A stretch of DNA of 64,000 bases from JAOPZW01 sp963806015 (GTDB taxonomy: Bacteria > Actinomycetota > Thermoleophilia > Solirubrobacterales > Solirubrobacteraceae): the NCBI GenBank assembly GCA_963806015.1, contig CAWDWM010000005.1, positions 1 to 64,000 of the forward strand. The letters run 5' to 3'. A program made the position numbers and the translations under genes. Each line of letters opens with the position of its first letter. Position 1 is the stretch's first letter. Positions 13,456 to 21,746 of this stretch are shown piece after piece. The notes beneath the pieces were generated by a model. That model did no database searches. It was not told the origin of the DNA and was given only the letters and a program-made list of their open reading frames with translations.

Positions 13456-15065
13456 GCGGCGTCCGTCGGTGTCGCCTGCACGGCCCGTCCACCCCGGCGC
13501 CCCGGCTGCTCGGCATAGGCCAGCGAGTCGACGAGCGCCTCCCACGAGGCGGCGATGATGTTCTGGTGGACCCCGATCGACCCCCATATGTCGCGCCCGT
13601 CGGAGGCGTCGATGAGCACCCGCGTCGTTGCTCCCGTGCCGTGGTCCTCGTCGAGGATGCGCACCTTGTAGTTGACGAGCTCGATGTCCTTGAGGTGCGG
13701 ATGGATCTCGCCAATCGCGTCGCGCAGGGCCGCGTCGAGCGCGTTGACGGGGCCGTTCCCCTCCGCCGTCCGCACGTAGCGCTCGCCGTCGGGTGGGGGG
13801 GTCCAAATCTTGATGGTCGCCTCGGTCTCGACCTTGCCGTCGGCGCGCTGCTCGACGATCACGCGCCAGGACTCCAGGCGGAAGAGCGCCTCGTAGTTGC
13901 CGGACTCGCGGCGCAGGAGCAGGTCGAACGAGCCGTCGGCGGCCTCGAACTGGTAGCCGCCGTGCTCGAGCAGCTTGACGCGGTCGATGACGCGCTGGGC
14001 GGCATCGTCGTCGAGGTCGAGCCCGGCGGCCGCTGCCCGCTCGGCCACCGTGTGGCGCCCGGCGAGCTCTGAGATCAGCAGCTCGCGCGTGTTGCCGACC
14101 AGCGCGGGCTCGATGTGCTCGAAGGTCGCGCTGTCGGCGCGGACGCCGGCGACGTGGAGCCCTCCCTTGTGGGCGAAGGCGTCGCGCCCGACGTAGGCCT
14201 GGGCGCGGTTGGGCGGGCGGTTGAGCAGCTCGTCGACGAAGTGCGCGGCCTCGGTGAGGTGCGCGAGCTGCTCGTCGGACAGCACCGGCCGGCCCATCTT
14301 CAGCTGCAGGTTGGCGATGATCGAGACGAGGTTGGCGTTGCCGGTGCGCTCGCCGACGCCGTTCATCGTCGCCTGGACCTGGCGCGCGCCCACCTCGACG
14401 GCCGCCAGCGTGTTGGCCACGCCGCACTCGGCGTCGTTGTGGCAGTGGATGGCCACGCGGACGCGGTCGCCGACGGCGGCGACCACGGCGGCCGTCGCCT
14501 CGGCGATCTGCGGCGGCAGCGACGAGCCGTTGGTGTCGCACAGGGCGACCGTCTCGGCCCCCGCGCCGGCGGCCGCCCGCAGGCAGTCCAGCGCGTAGCC
14601 GGCGTCGTCGCGATAGCCGTCGAAGAAGTGCTCGGCGTCGTAGACGACGCGCTTGCCCGCACCGACGAGGAAGGCGACCGACTCGGCGATCATGGCCAGG
14701 TTCTCGGCCCGGTCGACCCGCACCACCTTCTCGAGGTGCAGCGCCCAGGTCTTGCCCACGATGGTGCACACCGGCGCGAAGCACTCGGCCAGCACGCGCA
14801 GGCCCTCGTCGTCGGCGGCGGCCAGGCCGCGCCGGCGCGTCATGCCGAAGGCGGCGATGTCGGCGTGCTCGAAGCGCTCGTGGGCCAGCAGCTCGAAGAG
14901 CTCGAGCTCCTTGGGGTTCGAGGACGGGAAGCCCGCCTCGATGAGGTGGACGCCGAGCTCGTCGAGCTTGCGCGCGACGCGCACCTTCTCGGCCGCCGAC
15001 AGCGTCAGGCCGGGGCCCTGCATGCCGTCGCGCAATGTGGCGTCGTAGAGCTGGATGTCGGACAC
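13452..15065 (-). CDS. cimA: Citramalate synthase
   Basis: Condenses acetyl-CoA with pyruvate to citramalate, opening the threonine-independent route to 2-oxobutyrate and isoleucine. 537 residues. Homocitrate/isopropylmalate-synthase TIM barrel: LYDATLRDGMQGPGLTLS, EAGFPSSNPKE, metal ligands in AIHCHNDAECGVANT, NGVGERTGNANL. The linker region has GRDAFAHKGGLHV, and a C-terminal LeuA-type allosteric domain follows. MQGPGL in place of the EQSPGI of leuA (25106-26728), plus the overall length, places it in the CimA branch. The start is GTG 15065 behind AAAGGA. It follows ilvE in a leuB-ilvE-cimA order; LeuCD and LeuB can also process citramalate. Confidence 0.92.
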   Translation of the reverse strand: MSDIQLYDATLRDGMQGPGLTLSAAEKVRVARKLDELGVHLIEAGFPSSNPKELELFELLAHERFEHADIAAFGMTRRRGLAAADDEGLRVLAECFAPVCTIVGKTWALHLEKVVRVDRAENLAMIAESVAFLVGAGKRVVYDAEHFFDGYRDDAGYALDCLRAAAGAGAETVALCDTNGSSLPPQIAEATAAVVAAVGDRVRVAIHCHNDAECGVANTLAAVEVGARQVQATMNGVGERTGNANLVSIIANLQLKMGRPVLSDEQLAHLTEAAHFVDELLNRPPNRAQAYVGRDAFAHKGGLHVAGVRADSATFEHIEPALVGNTRELLISELAGRHTVAERAAAAGLDLDDDAAQRVIDRVKLLEHGGYQFEAADGSFDLLLRRESGNYEALFRLESWRVIVEQRADGKVETEATIKIWTPPPDGERYVRTAEGNGPVNALDAALRDAIGEIHPHLKDIELVNYKVRILDEDHGTGATTRVLIDASDGRDIWGSIGVHQNIIAASWEALVDSLAYAEQPGRRGGRAVQATPTDAA

Positions 15066-15084
15066 GGCGGGGGTTCCTTTCGAT

Positions 15085-15150
15085 GGCGGGCGGGCGAACG
15101 GGGAGCGGCGGCGCGTGTGGCGCGCGCCGCTACCGAATTCGCCGCCCGCC
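15085..15150 (-). repeat. Nested inverted repeats between ilvE and cimA
   Basis: In the 90-nt gap, GGCGGGCGG (15085-15093) pairs with CCGCCCGCC (15142-15150), enclosing a second strong hairpin at 15104-15131 (AGCGGCG/CGCCGCT plus CGCG/CGCG with one bulge). It is transcribed between ilvE and cimA and could be an attenuating terminator or mRNA stability element. No leader peptide is seen. Confidence 0.55.
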
Positions 15151-15155
15151 TCCGC

Positions 15156-16091
15156 TCATGCGACCTGCTCGCGGACCGGAACCGGGTCGAGCCACTCGCG
15201 GTAGCGCTCGGTGCGCCCGTGCAGGGCGTCCTCGAAGCCAGTCTGCACCGCGCGCGTGATCTCGCCGGGCTTGCCGGTCCCCACGGCGTGGTCGTCGACC
15301 TCGCGCACGGGCACGAGCTCGGCGGCGGTGCCGGTCATGAACACCTCGTCGGCCAGATAGAGCTCGGCGCGCGCGATGTTGCGCTCGATGACCTCGAAGC
15401 CGAGGTCGCGCGCGATCTGCATGCACGACTTGCGGTTGATGCCGTCGAGGATCCCCGCCGTCTGCGGTGGCGTGAAGATCGTCCCCTCGCGGACCATGAA
15501 GATGTTCTCGCCCGAGCCTTCGCAGACGAAGCCGTGGTCGTCGAGGAGGATGGCCTCCTCGTAGCCGGCCTTGTGGGACTCGATCTTGGCCAGGATCGAG
15601 TTCAGGTACTGCCCCGAGGCCTTGGCGTGCGGGATCAGCGAGTCGCTGCTGATCCGCCGCCAGGACGAGACCTTGGCCCGGATGCCGTCGCGCTTGCCCT
15701 CCTCGCCGAGGTAGGCGGGCCACTGCCACGTGGCGATCGTCACGTCGACCGGCGCGTCGAGCGGGAAGAGCCCCATCGTCCCGTACCCGCGGAAGACGAT
15801 CGGGCGGATGTAGCAGGCGCGGAAGTTGTTGCGGCCGATGAGCTCGAGCGTGGCCTGGCGCAGCTGCTCGCGCTCGAAGGGGATCGGCATGTAATAGAGC
15901 TCGGCCGACTTGTAGAGGCGGTCGAGATGGTCGGCGTGGCGGAAGACCGCGGGGCCGATCTCGGTGTCGTAGCAGCGCACGCCCTCGAAGACGCCCGTGC
16001 CGTAGTGCAGGCCGTGCGTGAGTACGTGGACCTTCGCGTCCTCCCAGGCGACGAACTCCCCGTTCATCCAGATGAGGTCCGCTTGCTCCAC
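15156..16091 (-). CDS. ilvE: Branched-chain amino acid aminotransferase
   Basis: PLP class IV transaminase for the last step of Val, Leu and Ile synthesis. 311 residues. Motifs: ADLIWMNGEFVAWEDAKVHV, HGLHYGTGVFEGVRCY, RHADHLDRLYKSAELYYMPI, SGQYLNSILAKIESHKAGY with the PLP Lys, EGSGENIFMVREG and FMTGTAAELVPVREVD. These are IlvE-type rather than D-amino-acid aminotransferase. GTG 16091 follows AGGAG at good spacing. It lies 14 nt after leuB. Confidence 0.95.
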   Translation of the reverse strand: MEQADLIWMNGEFVAWEDAKVHVLTHGLHYGTGVFEGVRCYDTEIGPAVFRHADHLDRLYKSAELYYMPIPFEREQLRQATLELIGRNNFRACYIRPIVFRGYGTMGLFPLDAPVDVTIATWQWPAYLGEEGKRDGIRAKVSSWRRISSDSLIPHAKASGQYLNSILAKIESHKAGYEEAILLDDHGFVCEGSGENIFMVREGTIFTPPQTAGILDGINRKSCMQIARDLGFEVIERNIARAELYLADEVFMTGTAAELVPVREVDDHAVGTGKPGEITRAVQTGFEDALHGRTERYREWLDPVPVREQVA

Positions 16092-16105
16092 GTCGTGCTC
16101 CTTGC

Positions 16106-17134
16106 TCAGTCGAGGTGCGCGAGCACTGCCTGCGTCGCCTCGGCCGTGCTCGCGGTGCCGCCGAGGTCCCGGGTCCGCAGGCCCTCGTCGAGCGCGCGAT
16201 CCACCGCCGATTCTACGGCCGAGGCCTCCGATTCGCGACCGAGGCCGTGGCGCAGCATCAGCGCGGCGGACAGGAACATGGCCAGCGGGTTGGCGATCCC
16301 CTGCCCCGCGATGTCCGGCGCGGAGCCGTGGACGGGCTCGAAGACGCCCGGTCCGCCCTCCCCGATCGAGGCGCTCGGCAGCAGTCCCAGCGACCCCGTG
16401 ACCACCGACGCCTCGTCGCTGAGGATGTCGCCGAACAAGTTCTCGGTGAGGATCACGTCGAAGTGGCGCGGTGCGGTGATGAGCTTCATCGCGGTCGAGT
16501 CGACGAGCGCGTGCTCGAGCTCGACCTGCGGGAACTCCTGCGCGTGGACGCGGCGCACGACCTCGCGCCACAGGCGGCTGGTCTCGAGCACGTTGGCCTT
16601 GTCGACGCTCGTGACCTTCGAGCGCGCGGCGCCGAAGGCGACGCGGGCGATGCGCTCGATCTCCGCGGTGGAATAGATGCACAGATCGCTGGCGCTGTCC
16701 TGCGTGCGCGTCTTCTCGCCGAAGTAGATGCCGCCCGTGAGCTCGCGCACGACGAGCAGGTCGGTGCGCTCGACCACCTCGCGCCGCAGCGGGCTCGAGT
16801 CCAGCAGGGCCTCGACCGCGCGCACCGGGCGCAGGTTGGCGTACAGGCCCAGCGCCTTGCGCAGTCCGAGCAGGCCCTGCTCGGGCCGCGGCGCCTGGGG
16901 ATCGGTGCTGTCCCATTTCGGTCCGCCGACCGCGGCCAGCAGGACGGCGTCCGACGCGCGGCAGGCGGCCAGCGTCTCGTCGGTCAGCGCGGTCCCGTGC
17001 GCGTCGATCGAGACGCCACCGAACGGGTGCTCGGCGAAGCCGAAGTCGCCCACGCGCGAGAGGAGCTCGAGGGTCGGCGCGGTGATCTCCGGGCCGATTC
17101 CGTCGCCCGGCAGGACAGCGATGCTCACAGCCAT
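16106..17134 (-). CDS. leuB: 3-isopropylmalate dehydrogenase
   Basis: NAD-dependent oxidative decarboxylation of 3-isopropylmalate in leucine synthesis; may also act on methylmalate from the citramalate route. 342 residues. Motifs: VLPGDGIGPEITAPTLELL, AVGGPKWD, RELTGGIYFGEKTR, DKANVLETSRLWREVV, LTENLFGDILSDEAS and VFEPVHGSAPDIAGQGIANP. It is the first gene of the leuB-ilvE-cimA run, with a -10 only 9 nt before the ATG. Confidence 0.96.
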   Translation of the reverse strand: MAVSIAVLPGDGIGPEITAPTLELLSRVGDFGFAEHPFGGVSIDAHGTALTDETLAACRASDAVLLAAVGGPKWDSTDPQAPRPEQGLLGLRKALGLYANLRPVRAVEALLDSSPLRREVVERTDLLVVRELTGGIYFGEKTRTQDSASDLCIYSTAEIERIARVAFGAARSKVTSVDKANVLETSRLWREVVRRVHAQEFPQVELEHALVDSTAMKLITAPRHFDVILTENLFGDILSDEASVVTGSLGLLPSASIGEGGPGVFEPVHGSAPDIAGQGIANPLAMFLSAALMLRHGLGRESEASAVESAVDRALDEGLRTRDLGGTASTAEATQAVLAHLD

Positions 17135-17143
17135 GGGGCGGGC

Positions 17144-17153
17144 AGCTTATGGT
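17144..17153. promoter_or_regulatory. Overlapping divergent -10 elements for leuB and the sensor kinase
   Basis: The 31-bp gap holds TAAGCT on the minus strand (17144-17149), 9 nt before the leuB ATG, and TATGGT on the plus strand (17148-17153), 12 nt before the kinase ATG. The two would compete for RNA polymerase. Confidence 0.4.
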
Positions 17154-17165
17154 GTCGCGCAGTCG

Positions 17166-18479
17166 ATGACGGATGTGACCGACGAGGCGCACAACCTTCG
17201 TGAGCAGCTCGAGGCCGAGCGGCGGGCCCGGCTCGAGGCCGAGCGCCTCGCGGCCGAGAACGCCCGCCTGCTCTACGACCGCCAGGACGAGCTCGAGCTC
17301 CTGGAGATGGTGGCGGCCGCCTCCAACGAGGCAACCGCGATCGAGCCCGCGCTGGGCGCGGCCATCGTCCATGTCTGCGCGCACATGCGCTGGCCCGTGG
17401 GCCACGCCTACCTCGTCGACCCCGCGACGCACGCGCTGGGCTCGACGGGCATCTGGTATCTCGAGGACGAGGCGCGCTACGCGGCCTTCCGCGCCGCGAG
17501 CGAGCCGCCCAAGCTCGTGGCGTCGCTGCCGAGCCACGTCATGGCCACCGGCGAGTCGGCGTGGGTGACCGACATCGGCGAGGACCCCGCACTCGAGCGT
17601 GCCGAGGTCGCGCGCGACGCCGGGCTGCGCGCCGGCTTCGCCTTCCCGATCCTCATCGGCACCCGGCCCGCGGGCGTGCTCGAGTTCTTCACCGCCGGCC
17701 ACGCCGCGCCCGATCCGGCGCTGCTGCACGTGATGGACCAGATCGGCGTGCAGCTCGGGCGGGTGGTCGAGCGCGAGCGCGCGCGCGGCGAGCTCGAGCG
17801 CTCCAACGCGGATCTCGAGGCCTTCGCCTACGTCGCCTCGCACGACCTGGCCGAGCCGCTGCGCTCGGTCGCGGGCTTCGTCGCGCTGCTCGAGCGCCAG
17901 TACGGCGACCGCCTGGACGACCGCGCGCGCGAGTTCATCGCCTACGCGGTCGACGGCGTCGAGCGCATGCAGCGGATGATCGACGACCTGCTGCTCTACG
18001 CGCGCGCCGGGACGACCGACCTGCGGATGCAGCGCGTCGTCGCGGGCGACCTGGTCGCCGCCGCGCTGCGCGACCTCGAGACCGCCGTGGCCGAGCGGGG
18101 CGCGGTCGTGGAGGTCGGCGACCTGCCCACGCTGCGCGGCGATCCGGGCCAGCTGGAGCGGGTGTTCCAGAACCTCCTGGGCAACGCGATCAAGTACACC
18201 GCGCCGGGCGTCGCCCCGCGCGTGGTCGTCAGCGGCGCCACCACCGACGCGGGCGCGGAGATCGCGGTCGCCGACAACGGGATCGGCATCGACCCCGCGC
18301 AGGTCGAGCGGGCGTTCGAGATGTTCGCCCGCATCCGCGGTCGCGGCGCGCAGTACCAGGGCACCGGGCTGGGGCTGGCCATCTCGCGGCGAATCGTCGA
18401 GCGCCACGGCGGGCGCCTCTGGATGGAGCCCAACGCCGGCGGTGGCAGCGTGTTCAGGCTCACGCTGCCGCTACCGTAG
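17166..18479 (+). CDS. GAF-domain sensor histidine kinase, soluble
   Basis: 437 residues without membrane segments. Order: N-terminal coiled coil (residues ~10-45), GAF-like sensor domain (~45-195), short linker helix, HisKA domain with phospho-acceptor His226 in VASHDLAEPLRSVAGF, and HATPase with N-box QNLLGNAIKYTA, G1 DNGIGI and G2 GTGLGLAISRR. HDLAEPLR is typical of phytochrome-like/bacteriophytochrome-related kinases. The GAF lacks an obvious chromophore Cys, so I do not call it a phytochrome. There is no response regulator next to it, so the partner is elsewhere. A permease gene follows 23 nt downstream. Confidence 0.9.
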   Translation: MTDVTDEAHNLREQLEAERRARLEAERLAAENARLLYDRQDELELLEMVAAASNEATAIEPALGAAIVHVCAHMRWPVGHAYLVDPATHALGSTGIWYLEDEARYAAFRAASEPPKLVASLPSHVMATGESAWVTDIGEDPALERAEVARDAGLRAGFAFPILIGTRPAGVLEFFTAGHAAPDPALLHVMDQIGVQLGRVVERERARGELERSNADLEAFAYVASHDLAEPLRSVAGFVALLERQYGDRLDDRAREFIAYAVDGVERMQRMIDDLLLYARAGTTDLRMQRVVAGDLVAAALRDLETAVAERGAVVEVGDLPTLRGDPGQLERVFQNLLGNAIKYTAPGVAPRVVVSGATTDAGAEIAVADNGIGIDPAQVERAFEMFARIRGRGAQYQGTGLGLAISRRIVERHGGRLWMEPNAGGGSVFRLTLPLP

Positions 18480-18502
18480 AGAGCGGTCCAGCCCGCTCCC
18501 GC

Positions 18503-19417
18503 ATGCTCGTCTACGTCGTCCGTCGCCTGCTTTCCGTCGCCGCCGTGATGGTCGGCGTCGCCGCGCTGGTATTCAGCGTCTTCTATGGCCTGCGGCCCGA
18601 GCGCATCGCAGACGGCACCGGGTACTTCCCCCAGCTCGCGCACTTCCTCGAGCGCGTCTTCCTGCACCTGGACCTCGGTTCCTCGCAGGAGCGCACGCTC
18701 AGCTTCCAGCCAATCTTCCCGTTGCTGAAGGCGTCCTTCCCGGCCGACCTCTCGCTGGTGGCCGGCGGCCTCGTGGCGGGCACGCTGGCCGGCATCGCCC
18801 TGGGCGCGGTGGCCCAGCAGCGGCGCGGGACGTTCGTCGCGCGCGGGCTCGACGGCTTCGCGGCGTTCGGCATGAGCGCGCCGGTCTACTGGGTCGGGGC
18901 GATGACGGTCGTCTTCTTCCATCCGCAGGTGGGCGAGATCGCGCGCCTGCCGATCAGCAAGCCCAACACCTACAAGCCGCTGACCGCCGACCCGCTCGCG
19001 TGGCTGCAGGCGCTGTGGCTGCCGTGGATCATCCTCGGCCTGCCGCTGGCGGCCATCACGATGCGGATGATGCGCGCCTCGCTGCACGAGACGTTCGAGG
19101 AGGACTTCGTGCGCACCGCGCGCGGCAAGGGCCTCACCGCCCGCCGGGTGATGCGCCGCCACGCGATCCCCGCCGCCAGCGCCCCGGTCATCTCGCTCGT
19201 CGGCGTGACGATGGGGACGCTGATCACCAACGCGATCCTGCTCGAGTACACCTTCAGCATCCCCGGGATGTTCAGCCTCATGACGCAGGCGCTGGGCAAT
19301 GCCGACCTGCCGGTCATCGAGGGCGTGGCCATCGCCGGAGCGCTGCTCGTCGTGCTGGCCAACCTGACGGCCGACCTCGTGCACGCATGGCTGGACCCGC
19401 GCGTGCGTGCGGGTTAG
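18503..19417 (+). CDS. DppB/OppB-type ABC transporter permease, orphan
   Basis: 304 residues. Starts with MLVYVVRRLLSVAAVMVGVA, the typical first helix and RR motif, then HLDLGSS. It has five further hydrophobic helices and the cytoplasmic EAA loop EDFVRTARGKGLTARRVMRR that docks on the ATPase. The family imports di/oligopeptides or nickel as a two-permease heterodimer, but no DppC, ATPase or binding protein follows: the next gene is convergent. It must pair with distant subunits or be a remnant. Substrate unknown. Confidence 0.88.
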   Translation: MLVYVVRRLLSVAAVMVGVAALVFSVFYGLRPERIADGTGYFPQLAHFLERVFLHLDLGSSQERTLSFQPIFPLLKASFPADLSLVAGGLVAGTLAGIALGAVAQQRRGTFVARGLDGFAAFGMSAPVYWVGAMTVVFFHPQVGEIARLPISKPNTYKPLTADPLAWLQALWLPWIILGLPLAAITMRMMRASLHETFEEDFVRTARGKGLTARRVMRRHAIPAASAPVISLVGVTMGTLITNAILLEYTFSIPGMFSLMTQALGNADLPVIEGVAIAGALLVVLANLTADLVHAWLDPRVRAG

Positions 19418-19839
19418 CCGAGGCGCTTGATGAACGCCTGCGCGCGGCGCTCGAAGCCCGCGCGCTCGTAGAAGGCGTGGGCGTCGGCGCGCCAGTCGCC
19501 CGAGGAGAGGTCGAGGCGGCGCGAGCCGTGGGCGCGCGCTTCGGCCTCGGCGGCGGCGAGGAGCGCCGTCGCCACGCCGCTGCGGCGGCGGCGCGCGGCC
19601 ACGACGATCCCGATCACGCGGCACGAGGGCGCGTCGTCCTCGATCCGCGGGACGAGGTGGGTGGCGATCAGGCCGGCGACCTCGCCGCCGGTCTCGGCCA
19701 CGAGCATGCGCGACAGCGGGTGGGCGGCGAAGCGCACCAGACGGGCGGCGACGTCCGGCGCGGGCGCCGGGTAGCCGAGCTCGTCGAGCAGCGCGGCGAC
19801 CGCCGCGGCGTCGTCCGGGGTGGCGTCGCGGACGGTCAG
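19414..19839 (-). CDS. GNAT-family N-acetyltransferase
   Basis: About 141 residues. LTVRDATPDDAAAVAALLDE gives the first strand and helix, RVIGIVVAARRRRSGVATAL the acetyl-CoA motif A, and HAFYERAGFERR the C-terminal end. The first ATG/GTG in frame (GTG 19737) would remove strand 1. The family-consistent start is the CTG at 19839, which overlaps the leuD stop as CTGA, mirroring the GTGA/ATGA overlaps nearby. Its stop overlaps the permease stop by 4 nt. Substrate unknown; it travels with leuCD. Confidence 0.8.
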   Translation of the reverse strand: MTVRDATPDDAAAVAALLDELGYPAPAPDVAARLVRFAAHPLSRMLVAETGGEVAGLIATHLVPRIEDDAPSCRVIGIVVAARRRRSGVATALLAAAEAEARAHGSRRLDLSSGDWRADAHAFYERAGFERRAQAFIKRLG

Positions 19840-20396
19840 AGCGCCGTGGTGACCGGGCCGCTGCGCTCGCGGTCGCGCTCGTAGGCGCCGATCGCGTCGT
19901 CCTGCTCGAGGGTCAGCGCGATGTCGTCGAGGCCGTTGAGCAGCCGGTACTTGATCTGCGGATCGATGTCGAACGACGCACTGCCCCCGGGCCAGCGCAC
20001 CTCCTGCTCGGCGAGGTCGACCTGCGCCTCGCGCGCCTGGGCGATGGCGCGCACGTCGTCGACGTCGAGCTCGACCGGCAGCAGCCCGATCTTCATGCAG
20101 TTGGAGCGGAAGATGTCGGCGAAGCTCGGCGCGATGATCGCGCGGAAGCCGTAGTCCTCCAGCGCCCAGGGCGCGTGCTCGCGGCTGGAGCCGCAGCCGA
20201 AGTTGCGCCCGGCGACGAGGATCTCGTTGCGCGGCAGGTCCCAGTCGGGCTCCTTGGCCCAGTCGTAGAAGAGGAACTCGCCGAAGCCCGTGCGCTCCAC
20301 GCGCTTGAGGAACTGCTTGGGGATGATCTGGTCGGTGTCGACGTCGTCGCGGTTGAGCACCGACACCGGCCCCGTGATGGTCTCGATCGCTTTCAT
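19836..20396 (-). CDS. leuD: 3-isopropylmalate dehydratase small subunit
   Basis: 186 residues; swivel domain of isopropylmalate isomerase (2- to 3-isopropylmalate). Motifs: VLNRDDVDTDQIIPKQFLKR, GRNFGCGSSREHAPWAL, AIIAPSFADIFRSNCMKIGL. The ATG overlaps the leuC stop as ATGA, so the subunits are coupled. The complex may also isomerise citramalate in the isoleucine route. Confidence 0.96.
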   Translation of the reverse strand: MKAIETITGPVSVLNRDDVDTDQIIPKQFLKRVERTGFGEFLFYDWAKEPDWDLPRNEILVAGRNFGCGSSREHAPWALEDYGFRAIIAPSFADIFRSNCMKIGLLPVELDVDDVRAIAQAREAQVDLAEQEVRWPGGSASFDIDPQIKYRLLNGLDDIALTLEQDDAIGAYERDRERSGPVTTAL

Positions 20397-21739
20397 GCCC
20401 ATTCCCTGATGTCGACGAAGTGGCCCTCGATGGCGGCCGCGGCGGCCATCTCGGGGCTGACGAGGTGCGTGCGCCCGCCGCGCCCCTGGCGGCCCTCGAA
20501 GTTGCGGTTGGAGGTCGAGGCGCAGCGCTCGCCGGGCTTGAGGATGTCGGGGTTCATGCCCAGGCACATCGAGCAGCCCGCGCCGCGCCAGTCGAACCCG
20601 GCCGCGCGGAAGACCTCGTCGAGGCCCTCGGCCTCGGCCTGCGCCTTCACCTGCACCGAGCCGGGGACGACCATGGCGTAGAGGTCGGAGGCGACCTTGC
20701 GCCCCTCGACCACGCGCGCGGCCGCGCGCAGGTCGCCGATGCGCGAGTTGGTGCACGAGCCGATGAACACGCGGTCCAGGCGGATGTCCTGCATCGGCGT
20801 GCCCGGCTCGAGGTCCATGTAGACGAGCGCGCGTTCCTCGCCCTCGCTGGCGGGCTCGGGCACCGCGGCGGTGACGGCCACCACCTGCGCGGGGTTGGTG
20901 CCCCAGCTGACCATCGGGCTGAGGGCACCGGCGTCGACGACGATCTCGCGGTCGAAGCTCGCGCCCTCCTCGGTGTACAGCTCGGTCCAGGCGGGATCGA
21001 CGTCGGCGCCGTGCTCGGACACCCACGCCGATGTCGTGGCGTCGGGCGCGACCATCCCCGCGCGCCCGCCGCCCTCGATCGTCATGTTGCAGACCGTCAT
21101 GCGGCCCTCCATGGAGAGCGCCTCGATGGCCGGGCCGGCGTACTCGACGACGTGGCCGGCCGCGCCGTCCACGCCCATCTGGCCGATGGTGCTGAGGATC
21201 AGGTCCTTGGCGGTGACCCCGAAGCCCATCTCGCCCTCGTAGAGGATGCGCATCGACTTCGGCTTGCGCTGGACCAGGCACTGGGTGGCGAGGACGTGCT
21301 CGACCTCGCTCGTGCCGATGCCGAAGGCCAGCGCGCCGAAGGCGCCGTGGGTGGCGGTGTGGCTGTCGCCGCAGACGATCGTCATCCCCGGCTGGGTGAC
21401 GCCGAGCTCGGGCCCGATGACGTGGACGATGCCCTGGCGGTCGGAGCCCAGCGAGTAGATCGGGATGCCGAACTCCTCGCAGTTGCGCTCGAGCGTCTGG
21501 ACCTGCACGCGGCTGAGCTCGTCGCGGATGCGCGCCGCCACCGGCGTGCCGTCGGTGGGCACGTTGTGGTCGGCGGTGGCCAGCGTGCGGTCGGGCCGGC
21601 GGACGCCGCGGCCCGCGAGGCGCAGGCCGTCGAAGGCCTGCGGCGAGGTCACCTCGTGGACGAGGTGCAGGTCGATGTAGAGCAGGCTCTCGGCCACCTC
21701 GTGGGCGTCCCAGATCTTGTCGAACAGCGTGCGGGGCAT
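20393..21739 (-). CDS. leuC: 3-isopropylmalate dehydratase large subunit
   Basis: 448 residues; aconitase-like subunit with a [4Fe-4S] cluster. Cluster cysteines are in FIGSCTNSRIGD and GAGCSMCLGMNPD. Other motifs: DLHLVHEVTSPQAFDGLR, ADHNVPTD, CGDSHTATHGAFGALAFGIG and STSNRNFEGRQGRGG. It starts at ATG 21739, 7 nt after the XRE-cupin regulator gene, forming regulator-leuC-leuD-GNAT. Confidence 0.97.
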   Translation of the reverse strand: MPRTLFDKIWDAHEVAESLLYIDLHLVHEVTSPQAFDGLRLAGRGVRRPDRTLATADHNVPTDGTPVAARIRDELSRVQVQTLERNCEEFGIPIYSLGSDRQGIVHVIGPELGVTQPGMTIVCGDSHTATHGAFGALAFGIGTSEVEHVLATQCLVQRKPKSMRILYEGEMGFGVTAKDLILSTIGQMGVDGAAGHVVEYAGPAIEALSMEGRMTVCNMTIEGGGRAGMVAPDATTSAWVSEHGADVDPAWTELYTEEGASFDREIVVDAGALSPMVSWGTNPAQVVAVTAAVPEPASEGEERALVYMDLEPGTPMQDIRLDRVFIGSCTNSRIGDLRAAARVVEGRKVASDLYAMVVPGSVQVKAQAEAEGLDEVFRAAGFDWRGAGCSMCLGMNPDILKPGERCASTSNRNFEGRQGRGGRTHLVSPEMAAAAAIEGHFVDIREWA

Positions 21740-21746
21740 GGTCGGA

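Noticed and set aside
14115..16676. Very long plus-strand frame of over 800 codons opposite cimA-ilvE-leuB
   Set aside because: It is the antisense shadow of three well-supported genes; high GC removes stop codons in antisense frames.
17166..18479. Bacteriophytochrome photoreceptor
   Set aside because: The kinase half resembles phytochrome kinases, but no chromophore-binding Cys or PHY domain is evident in the GAF part.
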